The position numbers and the translations under genes are program-made. The notes beneath the pieces were generated by a model, which saw only the letters and a program-made list of their open reading frames with translations, had not been told where the DNA came from and searched no databases. This document shows positions 28,934 through 38,300 of a DNA stretch of 45,793 nt, in pieces; position 1 is the first letter of the stretch; each line of letters opens with the position of its first letter. Origin of the DNA: RGIG1995 sp045126815 (GTDB taxonomy: Bacteria; Bacillota; Clostridia; Oscillospirales; CAG-272); the NCBI GenBank assembly GCA_045126815.1, contig JBGVPD010000055.1:1-45793 (forward strand), read 5' to 3'.

Positions 28934-31408
28934 TCATTCTATTTTCCTCCTTTTCTCGGAAAGAATTTTTTCAAGCTCTGCCCTGTCCGTAGTTATCATT
29001 TCTTGCTCCGTCGCTGATGCTATGATATTTACGGGGACCTTGTTCGCGGACGAACAAATGAGCCCTTCACCCCGTTCAAATCTTGTTACCGAACTCACTT
29101 CCAAACGTGTTAGTTTTAAAACTTCCTGCACGTATTTCGCTTCGTCCGGTTCAAGATTAAGGATGATTTTGTTTTGACTGTTGTTGATAATCGCTCGCCC
29201 GAATCTACCTTCTTCCAATCCAAAGAAGTCGGACAAATCTTGCGTCGCTGCAATCGCTGCACCGCCGTAACCACGTATGGTCTTAAATATCGTCAAACAA
29301 AAATCGGCGGCCAACTTATTACTTGACGCACCGACTAATTGCCATATTTCATCTATAAAAACCGCTTTCTTTTTCGTGCGGTCAGACTTGATATTATCCC
29401 AAACGTAATCCAAGGCGATCATCATCCCCACAGGCAAAAGCTTGCCCGTAAGCTCCGACAAATCCAACACGACGTATTTGTTAGATAAGTCCACGTTGGT
29501 CTGTCTGTTGAACGATTGCGCCGAACCCGTTACGAAACGGCTTAAAATAACCGCTATTCGCTCCGTTTTCGGATTGTTGCGCAAAACTTCGTGTAAATCC
29601 CCTAAAATCGGCATTCGCTTCATTTTGGGCAGATTTTCGTGCTTGTTTTCATACAGCGACGAATTCTTATGCGTGATACCAAATTTCTTATAGGTAGCGA
29701 TAAGAGCTTCGTCTAAGAGCTGTTCTTCTTCATTCGTTAAATCTGGTATAAGCAAGGAAAAGAAAATCATTAGCTGTTGTATCTTTCCTGCTAAAACTGA
29801 ACCGCTTTTTCGATAATCCGTTCCGTCGATAAGTTCCATCTCCGGGGATATCGTATGGCGTATCTCCATTACGTTAATGCAGTTGGGTGAACCGGGAGCT
29901 ATTTTGATATACGTTCCCCCGATTCTTTTACAAGCCCTTACAAATTCGTGCCCTTTTATCGGCGCAATTATAAAGTTTTGTATCCCGCGCATACGCATTC
30001 GAAGCGCAAGTAATTGCATCGTGAACGTTTTTCCTGCACCGCTTGTCCCTATAATGTTCAAGTTTGCATTCTTGTTTTTCTTCGTATTAAAAAGGTCAAG
30101 AATACATAGAGAGTTGTTATGCTTGTTTACCCCAAGAAGAACACCAGCGTCATCCGACATTTCAAAACTCGTGAACATATACAGTGCCGCTGCGCCGTTG
30201 GTTAAAACGTTGCGTTGCATTATCTTTTTGAGAGTAGGCGATATCCACAAGAACGGCATCACCGAACGTAGCGCATCTTCTTGCCTAAACCGACAATCGG
30301 ATACGAATATATCCATTGATTTAAGCATATCCGAAATCTGTTGTTTCCGCCAGTTAAGTGCATCCAGCGTTCTCGCCGATACGGTAATAAAGATACTCAT
30401 ATAAAATAAATCTTCGTTATTCGATAACCCGTGTTTGATATAATACCCAGCATTTATCGAATTAGAAAGTTCTTCGTAGTCGGTTGACGTGTCTTGCATC
30501 TCTTTGATTTTTGTCCTATTCAAACGAATTCTTTGCGCCACTTTATCCACCGTTCTACTTCGATTCTCTCTACTCAAATGCACGTCCACGTCGATTCCGT
30601 CACCGGCATTGATAATCATTGACAGCCATCCCGAACGAACTACGCTTGGATAACCGTTACCACGAATCGCCAAAACGGAATAGTACATCCCATCCATTAT
30701 ACTGTACCTGCTATGCGATAAATCAATACCACGGGGAGCAATAAACTTCCAAATGGGGATAGCAGGTATGGGTTCAACACCAAAAATCTTACCTTCTTGA
30801 CGCATTGTATCCATCACGATTTTCTCTACTCTTTCAGGGAACGGCTCGTCTACACACGAACGTCTATTGAAGTAAGTGTATAAGATTTCTGCCGTCGCCT
30901 CGTTTACATCTTTGGGTTGTACGATATTATTTCCGCACTGCATAAAATACGTTCTTGCCGTTTGCTCAACCGCTTGCAACGTTCCAAAAACTTTCGTAAA
31001 ATCGTCGTCGTGGCGTTGCGGAGATTCGTATTCAAAGATAAGAAAAAAGCGTCTTGTCAACGCTTCTTTGTTGCCTACGTCTTTGATGAGTTCGATATAT
31101 CCTTCTCCAAGTTCTTTACAACGCTTATTCTCTTCCGTTTCCAGCTCTTTTCGCAAGTTTTCCACGTGCTTATTCGAATCCGCTTTTCTGGTAATGCATT
31201 TGAATTGTAAATTCACAGGACAAATCTTGAGCCAGCTCGCAAAAGTCATTACGATATTATATTGCTCGTCTTCCGAACGGAGCATAAAGTTAATCGGTTC
31301 TATCTCCAAAATCTTTACGTACCGTCCATCCGTCGTTTCTATAATCCCGTATCGAATATCTTTTACGGAAAGAAATTCTTCCACCGTATCACTTTTTCGT
31401 TTTGCCAT
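28934..31408 (-). CDS. virB4: VirB4-like T4SS ATPase of module A (CD1110 type), 824 aa
   Basis: N-terminal VirB4 domain (about 10-420) with a YGIIETTDGRYVKILEI start typical of clostridial transfer ATPases. P-loop GTSGAGKT (454-461), IIAPIKGHEF after it, Walker B KKAVFIDEIWQLVG (about 681-693), and AATQDLSDFFG (about 720-730) as the sensor segment. All ATPase residues are present. It overlaps PrgI by 20 bases and has GGAGGAAATG before the start. It is the motor of the T4SS, lying on the cytoplasmic face. It is a separate lineage from the PrgI-VirB4 fusion at 16362-19022. Confidence 0.95.
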   Translation of the reverse strand: MAKRKSDTVEEFLSVKDIRYGIIETTDGRYVKILEIEPINFMLRSEDEQYNIVMTFASWLKICPVNLQFKCITRKADSNKHVENLRKELETEENKRCKELGEGYIELIKDVGNKEALTRRFFLIFEYESPQRHDDDFTKVFGTLQAVEQTARTYFMQCGNNIVQPKDVNEATAEILYTYFNRRSCVDEPFPERVEKIVMDTMRQEGKIFGVEPIPAIPIWKFIAPRGIDLSHSRYSIMDGMYYSVLAIRGNGYPSVVRSGWLSMIINAGDGIDVDVHLSRENRSRTVDKVAQRIRLNRTKIKEMQDTSTDYEELSNSINAGYYIKHGLSNNEDLFYMSIFITVSARTLDALNWRKQQISDMLKSMDIFVSDCRFRQEDALRSVMPFLWISPTLKKIMQRNVLTNGAAALYMFTSFEMSDDAGVLLGVNKHNNSLCILDLFNTKKNKNANLNIIGTSGAGKTFTMQLLALRMRMRGIQNFIIAPIKGHEFVRACKRIGGTYIKIAPGSPNCINVMEIRHTISPEMELIDGTDYRKSGSVLAGKIQQLMIFFSLLIPDLTNEEEQLLDEALIATYKKFGITHKNSSLYENKHENLPKMKRMPILGDLHEVLRNNPKTERIAVILSRFVTGSAQSFNRQTNVDLSNKYVVLDLSELTGKLLPVGMMIALDYVWDNIKSDRTKKKAVFIDEIWQLVGASSNKLAADFCLTIFKTIRGYGGAAIAATQDLSDFFGLEEGRFGRAIINNSQNKIILNLEPDEAKYVQEVLKLTRLEVSSVTRFERGEGLICSSANKVPVNIIASATEQEMITTDRAELEKILSEKRRKIE

Positions 31409-31727
31409 TCATTTCCTCCTTATTCATTACAAAATGCAGTTTCCTACGTCGAAAAAGAAACCTAAACATTCGTCCGATATACTGGAACAGTGATTCACCA
31501 TCCAGCCCTATCATTGCAACGACAGCTATCGGTAAAATCGTTATTACCATCACGATTACCCGCACCATTAACGTCATCGGAATCAACGCTACTTCTACAT
31601 AACCCAGCGCTAACGCAATAAGAATTGCTTCGATGAGATTTCTCGGCGAAACTAATCCGCCAAGCATTTTCCCCGAATCCGTATAATTAGCAGGTATCTG
31701 ATGCACGTTTTCATTAAAATTTTCCAT
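31389..31727 (-). CDS. prgI: PrgI-family membrane protein, 112 aa
   Basis: It begins ENVHQIPANYTDSGKMLGG and has two membrane helices (about 30-50 and 53-73) separated by a short turn, followed by FRRRKLHF and a basic tail. This is the PrgI pattern found next to VirB4 in Firmicutes T4SS. In this module it is a separate gene, while the module B VirB4 carries the same domain at its N-terminus. It starts one base after the upstream stop region and overlaps VirB4. Confidence 0.88.
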   Translation of the reverse strand: MENFNENVHQIPANYTDSGKMLGGLVSPRNLIEAILIALALGYVEVALIPMTLMVRVIVMVITILPIAVVAMIGLDGESLFQYIGRMFRFLFRRRKLHFVMNKEEMNGKTKK

Positions 31728-31728
31728 T

Positions 31729-32643
31729 TTACACTCCTTTCTCCAAGGTCATTTGGAGCGCGCCAGCCATATAATCGATTGCCTCCCCATACGTGATATT
31801 GAATTCCCCGTACTGTGCGTCAAGGTCTAATCCAAACACGTTTAGGATAGCGCCTATATCAAAAGGCAATATTTTGCAAACAACATACTCGAATATTTCC
31901 GTTATCGGCCCTAAAAGAGTTTCGACAATTCGTTCCGCTTTCTTTACCGTATAAGAGATAGGAAACATTAGATTGCTTGCACTCTTTAATAAGCTCTCAA
32001 AATGCTCTGGACTCGTACCTGTCTGCCCCATTGATGCTGAATACGCCGCTATTATATAATAGGTATCGTAATCCGCACTCGTCGGGCGTTGGTAGGTTAA
32101 ATGGTTCATTGACATCGAATAATTATATCCTCCGCCAGTGATAATATCATCTACTCTTCCAAGCGTCAGTTCAAAAGCCAAATCGATAACGGTATCCACC
32201 GTACTTGATAAAGCGTCATACGCTTGCACAATCGCCGTTTGATTTTCATTACCCGTAAATTTCCTTCCAAATATCGTGTCAAAAATGATACTTGGAATAG
32301 ACAATATCGCAATAATGATAATCAGCAAGAATATGGTAATCGAAACCAAGATTTTGAACAACGTATGTCGCATTGCCCAAGCCGCGGCAATAATCGCGCC
32401 CCAAGGCCCACCGGATGCGGTGCCGGCTGCTATTTCCGATACCGCTTTTCCAGTTTCAACCCCTGCTTTCACCGTTGAAGCAGCAGCATTGGCGGTCGCT
32501 TCTGCGCCTTGACGTGCCGCTTCTTTGGCTACGGTTTTCCCCGCTTCTTTTCCAAATTCTTTACCAGCTTTTGCCATTTCCTTAGCTGCTTGCCCGTAAT
32601 TGTCTTGCCCGTCGCCCATCTGTTGCTTCATAGGTTCTGCCAT
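31729..32643 (-). CDS. Ala-rich one-pass membrane protein resembling the N-terminus of CD1108-type hydrolases, 304 aa
   Basis: Residues 1-95 are a helical Ala/Lys/Glu-rich stretch (AAKEMAKAGKEFGKEAGKTVAKEAARQGAEA). A membrane helix follows (about 100-120, LFKILVSITIFLLIIIIAIL), then a soluble extracellular domain (FDTIFGRKF ... VQAYDALSSTVDTVIDLAFELTLGRVDDII). This is the layout of the N-terminal half of clostridial transfer proteins that end in a cell-wall hydrolase (NlpC/P60 or lysozyme-like). No such catalytic domain follows here; the protein stops after GEAIDYMAGALQMTLEKGV. It starts at 32643 with AAGGAGGTG. It is probably a structural T4SS subunit (VirB8/TcpC-like in position). Confidence 0.72.
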   Translation of the reverse strand: MAEPMKQQMGDGQDNYGQAAKEMAKAGKEFGKEAGKTVAKEAARQGAEATANAAASTVKAGVETGKAVSEIAAGTASGGPWGAIIAAAWAMRHTLFKILVSITIFLLIIIIAILSIPSIIFDTIFGRKFTGNENQTAIVQAYDALSSTVDTVIDLAFELTLGRVDDIITGGGYNYSMSMNHLTYQRPTSADYDTYYIIAAYSASMGQTGTSPEHFESLLKSASNLMFPISYTVKKAERIVETLLGPITEIFEYVVCKILPFDIGAILNVFGLDLDAQYGEFNITYGEAIDYMAGALQMTLEKGV

Positions 32644-32657
32644 ATCATTTCACCTCC

Positions 32658-34739
32658 TTAATCACGTTTTCTGCTCGGCGCACGAGAACTACTCAAATCT
32701 CTCGCCTGAGGTTCGTGGTATCTCGAAGGTGTGCCGTGATATCTAACGGTTTCCGTCGCAACCGTTCTAACATTATCCCCGTCATAAACAGGCTGACCGT
32801 CTTCGTAAACAGGACGTCTTTCCACCGCTGATTCTCCGTGAATTCCATACCAGGAATGCCCGTTTGCGTCTTCATATACCTGATAATCCCCTCTCGGTTC
32901 AGCATATTGAGAAGAATCGTAGAACGCTGTTCCCGAACCGTCCGCATGTCTTACCTCAAAGTGTCCGTTATCAATACCGCTACTGTCCATAGAACTGATT
33001 GCCTGATCGTAGCCCGGCATATACGAATGGAACAAAGAAGAATTATATTCTGTCGCTTCGCTTCCGCTTTCAAAACTCGGAACGTCGCCACGAGGCTCCA
33101 TCGCATACCAGTCAACACCGTCAGACGTTTGTATAATGGAGTGCGGAGCTTCAGGTTCGTCATAGTAAGCACTGTTATACCACATAGTTTCGCCATTAGG
33201 CGTGCTCGCTGCAATACTGCCTTCGCCTACCGTCCTTAGAATTGTGCCGTCCTGCATATCCGGGAACGTTGCTTGCATATCCGCTATCTCACCAGGATTA
33301 CCTGTAAAAGTAGGCGTACCATAGAAAGAACCAGCGTCAGGTCCTTGCGCCATTTGATACCAAGACGTTCCATCCGTGGCATTGACTACTGAGTGCGGAC
33401 CTTGCGGTTTTTCAAACTGACTGGTATTGAATAAGCCAAGAGAAGTTTCCTTTCCATCCGCACCAACCGAAGTCGTTGTAATTTTACCACCGGAAATCTC
33501 TGTTCCCTTTAGGTTTTTACCCTGTAAGTGTGGCATATAATTACCCAAACTACGATTTGCAATGTCTCCGCCTATCTTTCCAGATACGTCAGGCGTCCTG
33601 CTTGCTACAGATGATATGGACTTCCCGTTTAGTGTTGCACCGTTCCTTGCAGCTATACCGCCGAACATTCGTCCAACAAAACCAACCGTACCTCCCATAC
33701 CCATCTTTTGCCCTCCTTGCGTTACCGCATCTCGAACGTAGGAATTACCATTGAATTTATTAGCAAAACCAGCCATAAATCCACCAGCCGCAGCACCGCC
33801 AGTAGCACCTGCAAACGCGTTCCCTGCTCTTGTAAAGCCAGAACCCATTCCGGTAATAACTCGTGCCGCTAACAGTATTTCCATACCCATACCGGAGCCG
33901 GTTTGAGCCACGTTTAAGCCCATCGCTGCAAGATATGAATCGAAGCGTTGCGCCGTCTTCAAGAACGCTATTGCACAGAACAGCCACAAGAATACGTTTC
34001 CTTTTCCGTTCGCTATCGCACCACCGCCCGCAACGTACTGTCCAACCGAACTATTAAACGCTCGTAAGAACCAAACGTTCATTATAAGCAGTAAGAGTTG
34101 AGAACCAACCATTCTGCACCAAGATTTAAACACTTGATTGGTTGCTTTGGAACCGCCCATTGAATAGGCAAGCGGAGACGTATAGCAAAGAATCCCGACT
34201 ACAACGTAACGTTCAACCACTTCAAGCAGTAATTTGAAATAATTCCAACCAAGACAAATCATAAGGATGAGAACCAAAATTTCACCGACAACGCTTACCG
34301 TCGAAATGAAGTTTGTTAGTCCATTCTTTAATACAGCTTGTATTCCTGCAAAAGAAAAAGCCTCCTTTGAAATCTCTAAATCCATTAGAGCTTTGTAAGG
34401 GGCTCGTGCGATATCTAATACATATAGGAATATAGGTTTTGCAAACCAGATAAGAACGGCAAAGATTGCACTTCTTGCTAAAAGCGTCCAAGGATTTTCT
34501 GCTTCTGCTATCGGTCCTCCAAACGATTTGAAAAGTTGCCATACCGTTATAAGGAACAATATCGCCCAAGCCATATATTGCATTACCGTGAACGCAACAC
34601 CGACAAACGGGAAATAGGATTCCATAACCGTCATATCAGCGCCTAATGAATCAAGGAAAATTCCTGATACCGAATCCATAAGTCTTGTGACAGTTCTTGC
34701 CACCCAATCTACTATACCTTCAAAAATCCAATCCAGCAA
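32658..34739 (-). CDS. trbL: TrbL/VirB6-like channel protein of module A with repeat tail, 693 aa
   Basis: Start codon is TTG at 34739, with GGGAGGTG nine bases before; no ATG in frame fits. Membrane segments lie at about 43-70, 88-110, 145-190, 212-230 and 248-262. A Gly/Ala-rich part (about 280-360, AGGFMAGF) ends the TrbL-like domain. The last 250 residues form a soluble tail with at least three repeats of SxYxEPxxxHSxxxxxDGxxWYxM. TrbL/VirB6 proteins form the membrane channel of the T4SS. It is followed by the 304-aa membrane protein and PrgI. Order pilin-TrbL-PrgI-VirB4 is as in clostridial CD1112-CD1110 type regions. Confidence 0.9.
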   Translation of the reverse strand: MLDWIFEGIVDWVARTVTRLMDSVSGIFLDSLGADMTVMESYFPFVGVAFTVMQYMAWAILFLITVWQLFKSFGGPIAEAENPWTLLARSAIFAVLIWFAKPIFLYVLDIARAPYKALMDLEISKEAFSFAGIQAVLKNGLTNFISTVSVVGEILVLILMICLGWNYFKLLLEVVERYVVVGILCYTSPLAYSMGGSKATNQVFKSWCRMVGSQLLLLIMNVWFLRAFNSSVGQYVAGGGAIANGKGNVFLWLFCAIAFLKTAQRFDSYLAAMGLNVAQTGSGMGMEILLAARVITGMGSGFTRAGNAFAGATGGAAAGGFMAGFANKFNGNSYVRDAVTQGGQKMGMGGTVGFVGRMFGGIAARNGATLNGKSISSVASRTPDVSGKIGGDIANRSLGNYMPHLQGKNLKGTEISGGKITTTSVGADGKETSLGLFNTSQFEKPQGPHSVVNATDGTSWYQMAQGPDAGSFYGTPTFTGNPGEIADMQATFPDMQDGTILRTVGEGSIAASTPNGETMWYNSAYYDEPEAPHSIIQTSDGVDWYAMEPRGDVPSFESGSEATEYNSSLFHSYMPGYDQAISSMDSSGIDNGHFEVRHADGSGTAFYDSSQYAEPRGDYQVYEDANGHSWYGIHGESAVERRPVYEDGQPVYDGDNVRTVATETVRYHGTPSRYHEPQARDLSSSRAPSRKRD
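32661..33431 (-). repeat. Degenerate EP-DG-WY repeats in the TrbL tail
   Basis: Units are NTSQFEKPQGPHSVVNATDG then TSWYQM; NSAYYDEPEAPHSIIQTSDG then VDWYAM; DSSQYAEPRGDYQVYEDANG then HSWYGI; and a final SRYHEPQARD. Spacing between the units is about 80-100 residues. Conserved: aromatic-x-(E/K)-P, D-(G/N-G), W-Y. Confidence 0.75.
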
Positions 34740-34768
34740 TTTCCATCACCTCCCTTTGCTGTTTGGGT

Positions 34769-35134
34769 TCACGCCGTATATGCACCGCCTGCAATCAACG
34801 GTTGAAGATACGCAACAATCAAACCGAGCGAGTTAAGAATAATCCACGTAATAACGATTCGTTTCAGCCAAGCCGACGCTTCGTCTACCGCTTTTTGGTT
34901 TCGAGAAACCATTCGAATTACCAATGCAACAGCCGCCATTGTTACAGCTACGATTGTACTGATACCGAGTAGCTTCAAATAGAAATCTTCCATAATATCT
35001 TTGAATCGGCTCCACAGCGTTACTTCTTCCGCCGCAAATACGAATTGCATAGATACCATCAAAGCCATACAAACCGCAACAATCGTCCAATATATAATGG
35101 ATGTTTTACTGACTCGTTTTTTCTCTTTCTCCAT
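34769..35134 (-). CDS. Pilin-like small membrane protein of module A, 121 aa
   Basis: It has a signal-type first helix (IIYWTIVAVCMALMVSMQFVFAAEE, with cleavage after FAA likely), a short loop, then helix LKLLGISTIVAVTMAAVALVIRMV, a charged loop RNQKAVDEASAWLKR and a last helix IVITWIILNSLGLIVAYLQPL. The topology with the loop R-N-x-x-x-x-x-E-A-x-x-W matches Maff2/VirB2-type subunits. The sequence differs clearly from the module B pilins. It leads the module A operon behind a clear promoter, starts at 35134 with AGGAGG and is probably the pilus or channel major subunit. Confidence 0.78.
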   Translation of the reverse strand: MEKEKKRVSKTSIIYWTIVAVCMALMVSMQFVFAAEEVTLWSRFKDIMEDFYLKLLGISTIVAVTMAAVALVIRMVSRNQKAVDEASAWLKRIVITWIILNSLGLIVAYLQPLIAGGAYTA

Positions 35135-35161
35135 ATCGAGTTCCTCCTTTTAAGTTTTTTG

Positions 35162-35205
35162 GTAAAAAGAAAACGCCGTTTCAATAAAAAACTGAAACGA
35201 CGTTT
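35162..35205 (-). terminator. T-tailed hairpin in the leader of module A
   Basis: Minus strand: AAACGTCGTTTCA, 10-nt loop, TGAAACGGCGTTT then TCTTTTT. A 13-bp stem with one wobble. It lies between the promoter at 35240-35269 and the first ATG at 35134, so transcripts must read through it; an attenuator is likely. Confidence 0.75.
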
Positions 35206-35239
35206 ATCCGTCAACCAATTACAATTATTTCATGATACC

Positions 35240-35269
35240 ATTATAGCATACTTGACTTGCGTTTGTAAA
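35240..35269 (-). promoter_or_regulatory. Sigma-A promoter of T4SS module A
   Basis: Minus strand: TTTACA (35264-35269), 18-nt spacer, consensus TATAAT (35240-35245). Transcription would start near 35233, about 100 bases before the first gene. Confidence 0.78.
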
Positions 35270-35363
35270 GGCTTTTTCAAGCCGACTTTATGCCAATTCA
35301 CTGCCAATTTTTATCTAAATATATAGTTGTTGACATGTTAGAAAATTATATAATTTATTAAAT

Positions 35364-38300
35364 TTATTCCTCATACGGGAATTGATAATGCCAATATAAT
35401 TCTGGACTATTTGCGTCATTCTCATCAGCAACATAAAATTTTTCATAATATATACTTTCAGTTTGCCAATTGTCACTTGAACTAAATATCCACCATCCAG
35501 ATGTACTTGCTTGATATCTTATATCTATATATGAAAGGTCTTTTATTTCAGATAATTCAATAGCAAAGGTACATTCGCAAACATAAAATTTGTCATCAGA
35601 AAATTTAGAATCTGCTATCGTTCTTGTTTGCAAAATAGTATTACCATTATATAAATGAATCGAAGCTGTTCCAGTTCCTTTAATCTCAATCCAGAATTTT
35701 ATCACAAGTGTATCTATTTTTAATCCGTCCAATGCGCCAGCCAAGTCATTAGTTGTTAGGCCTAAATACAATCTGTCATAATCTTGACTTAATGGATCGG
35801 AATCATCTATGTAATATGTTCCCCATCTACTCGGATTATCTTGGTCATAACGCCATTTCGCATATACAGTAACAGTACCTCTTTTGTTTTCTGGTATGCT
35901 ATTTATTGGCGTCTCAAACGTCTCACTTGTATACCAACCTAAAAATCTTAACTGAGGCGAATAAGGTCCGTCAGACTGAATATATGCGCTTGCACGATTT
36001 AATTCAAATTCATAGCCATAGAAATAATAATTTGGTGCCTCCACATATAACCAGTTATCCCACAATATTTCAGCCTCTTTATCCATAAAGAATCTATTTT
36101 CGTATTCGATAGTACCCACTTGTTTCCAATTTGCAACAAATATTTCATCTTCAACAACCACAAATTCATCCCCAAAATTGCTCACAGGTAATTTACCGTC
36201 CATTCTCCAATCATCGCCCCAATTACCTTTGTGTCCCGATTTGTTAGCACACAGCAATGTAATTGTAGTCCCGTAATCAACAGTCTGGATTGCCGTTCCT
36301 TCTAACGCCCCGCCATTAGGATTATATGTAACGGTATACTGTTTCATTATCAATTTCGCATAGAAGATTTTGGTTCCATAGTATCCTGTAGCCGATTCAT
36401 CAAGCAAAGTACTTTCTTCAAAATTTGAAGATCCATACCATCCCAATAATTCATAAGCCACACTATCAAAAGTTCCAGAATCGATCGTCATAAGATAATT
36501 ATAACTTGTCATTACAACATCTAAATCATACAAAGTAGAATCGATAGGTTTACCATCATAAGTAAAATCAGGAATTTTCCAATCAATTTCAAAGTTTTTA
36601 TAACTTCCTTCCAACTTCAAAGAAAGAGAACCGTTATTTTCATTATTAGGCGTCAAATCGGGCCAACTATTTTCGTTAAACCTCACATTATTGGCATTAT
36701 TATACCAACCATCTACTGTATAAAACATTGTTATAGAATTAGTATCTAACGGGTACGTAATAGCATCCCCATAATAGACTACTTGTTCGTCATAAGTACC
36801 CAAGAAATGGAAATATATTGTATATTCTTCACGTTCATACTGAGGATATAAAAGAATTTCGTTACCTTCATCTAAATATTCTATTACCTGCCCACCAGCT
36901 ATCTCTGTCCCTTCTTCATCTACGGTTAAACACTCATATTTATATCCGTCTCTATATAAATAGGAAAAAATAGCATCATATACTTCTGCGTCGGTAGAGA
37001 TTCTTAATTGCGCTATAATATCATTCGGGCTTAAATTTTGGATATAAGGAATTTCAAGAATTGCCTCAGCAAGCCCATCCGTAATTAAGCATATTTCAAA
37101 TTGATTGAGTTCCGTTAACCTAAATTTTATGGCATTTCTATACCACCTTGCCTCTAACGGCATAATTCCAATATAAGTATATGGCATATAAGAATGTCCT
37201 TGCTCGTCAGTAATTCTTTCATCTCCGTAATACCATCCTTGGAAACCAAAGCACGTTGAACTCAATGTAGGTAACTCAAAATATTCACCATAAGTCACTG
37301 ATACTGCAAAGTTCTCAACCGAAACACCTTCAGAAGTTGTATAATTCTGATTATCAATACTACTTACGTTTGCAGAAAAATTATTCAAAATATATACTTC
37401 TTGAGCCCACCGAGCATAAAGAGTCACTTCTCCAATACGATCGCCGACCCAAGCAATAGGTTCGCCCGAATAATTTGCATTCTCATACCAACCAACAAAA
37501 ACATATCCGTCGTACGACATTTCCTCTACTGTTGGTAATTCGCAGCCTTCATCTAAAGAATATACCCCGTTAGGAATTACCTCGCCACCATTTTCTTCGT
37601 ATATAATTTGATAGGGAATAGCCCTCCAACTCGAATGAAGGACTACCGTCGCTTGATTTATATCCGCTATATCAGAAGCTAAAACTATTTCCTCGTTAGC
37701 TCCAGTCCAACCATTGAATATATAACCGTTCTCAGACAAAATCTCAAAATTGCCACCGACATCATTTATGAAAGACATAGGTTCAACAACCTTACCGAAT
37801 TTATCGTCAATAAACTCAACTTTCCTTTCTTTTACGCATTCAACATCAACGTAGTCATTAAACACATTAGGCAAGAATAGATTCACAAATAGAATTTCAC
37901 CTTCGCCAGTTTCAATGCTTACTTCGTTTTGGCCTGACTGCAATAAAACCCAATTTGAATCATAGACATTGAAGTATGCGCCCTCTATTCCACACGATAA
38001 ATTATAGAAATAATTGTCTTCAAATACTAATTTAAAACTTTGCTCAGAGTCGTATTCATACTTAATTTGATTATTCCCTAATACAATCGTATTTGCATGA
38101 CGGAACGCAAATTGAGCAGTGCTTAAATAACTCGGTTTTACAACCAACAAATAAACCTCATCATTTTTTAAGTTATAGGTAAATGTACCAGAATTGCTAA
38201 TATCAATTCCCGAAACTTCGCAATATTTTAATCCACAATCAGTGTACTTATACATAGACAACGTTCCGTTCGAAATCGAAAATTCTCTCAATCCCGAATA

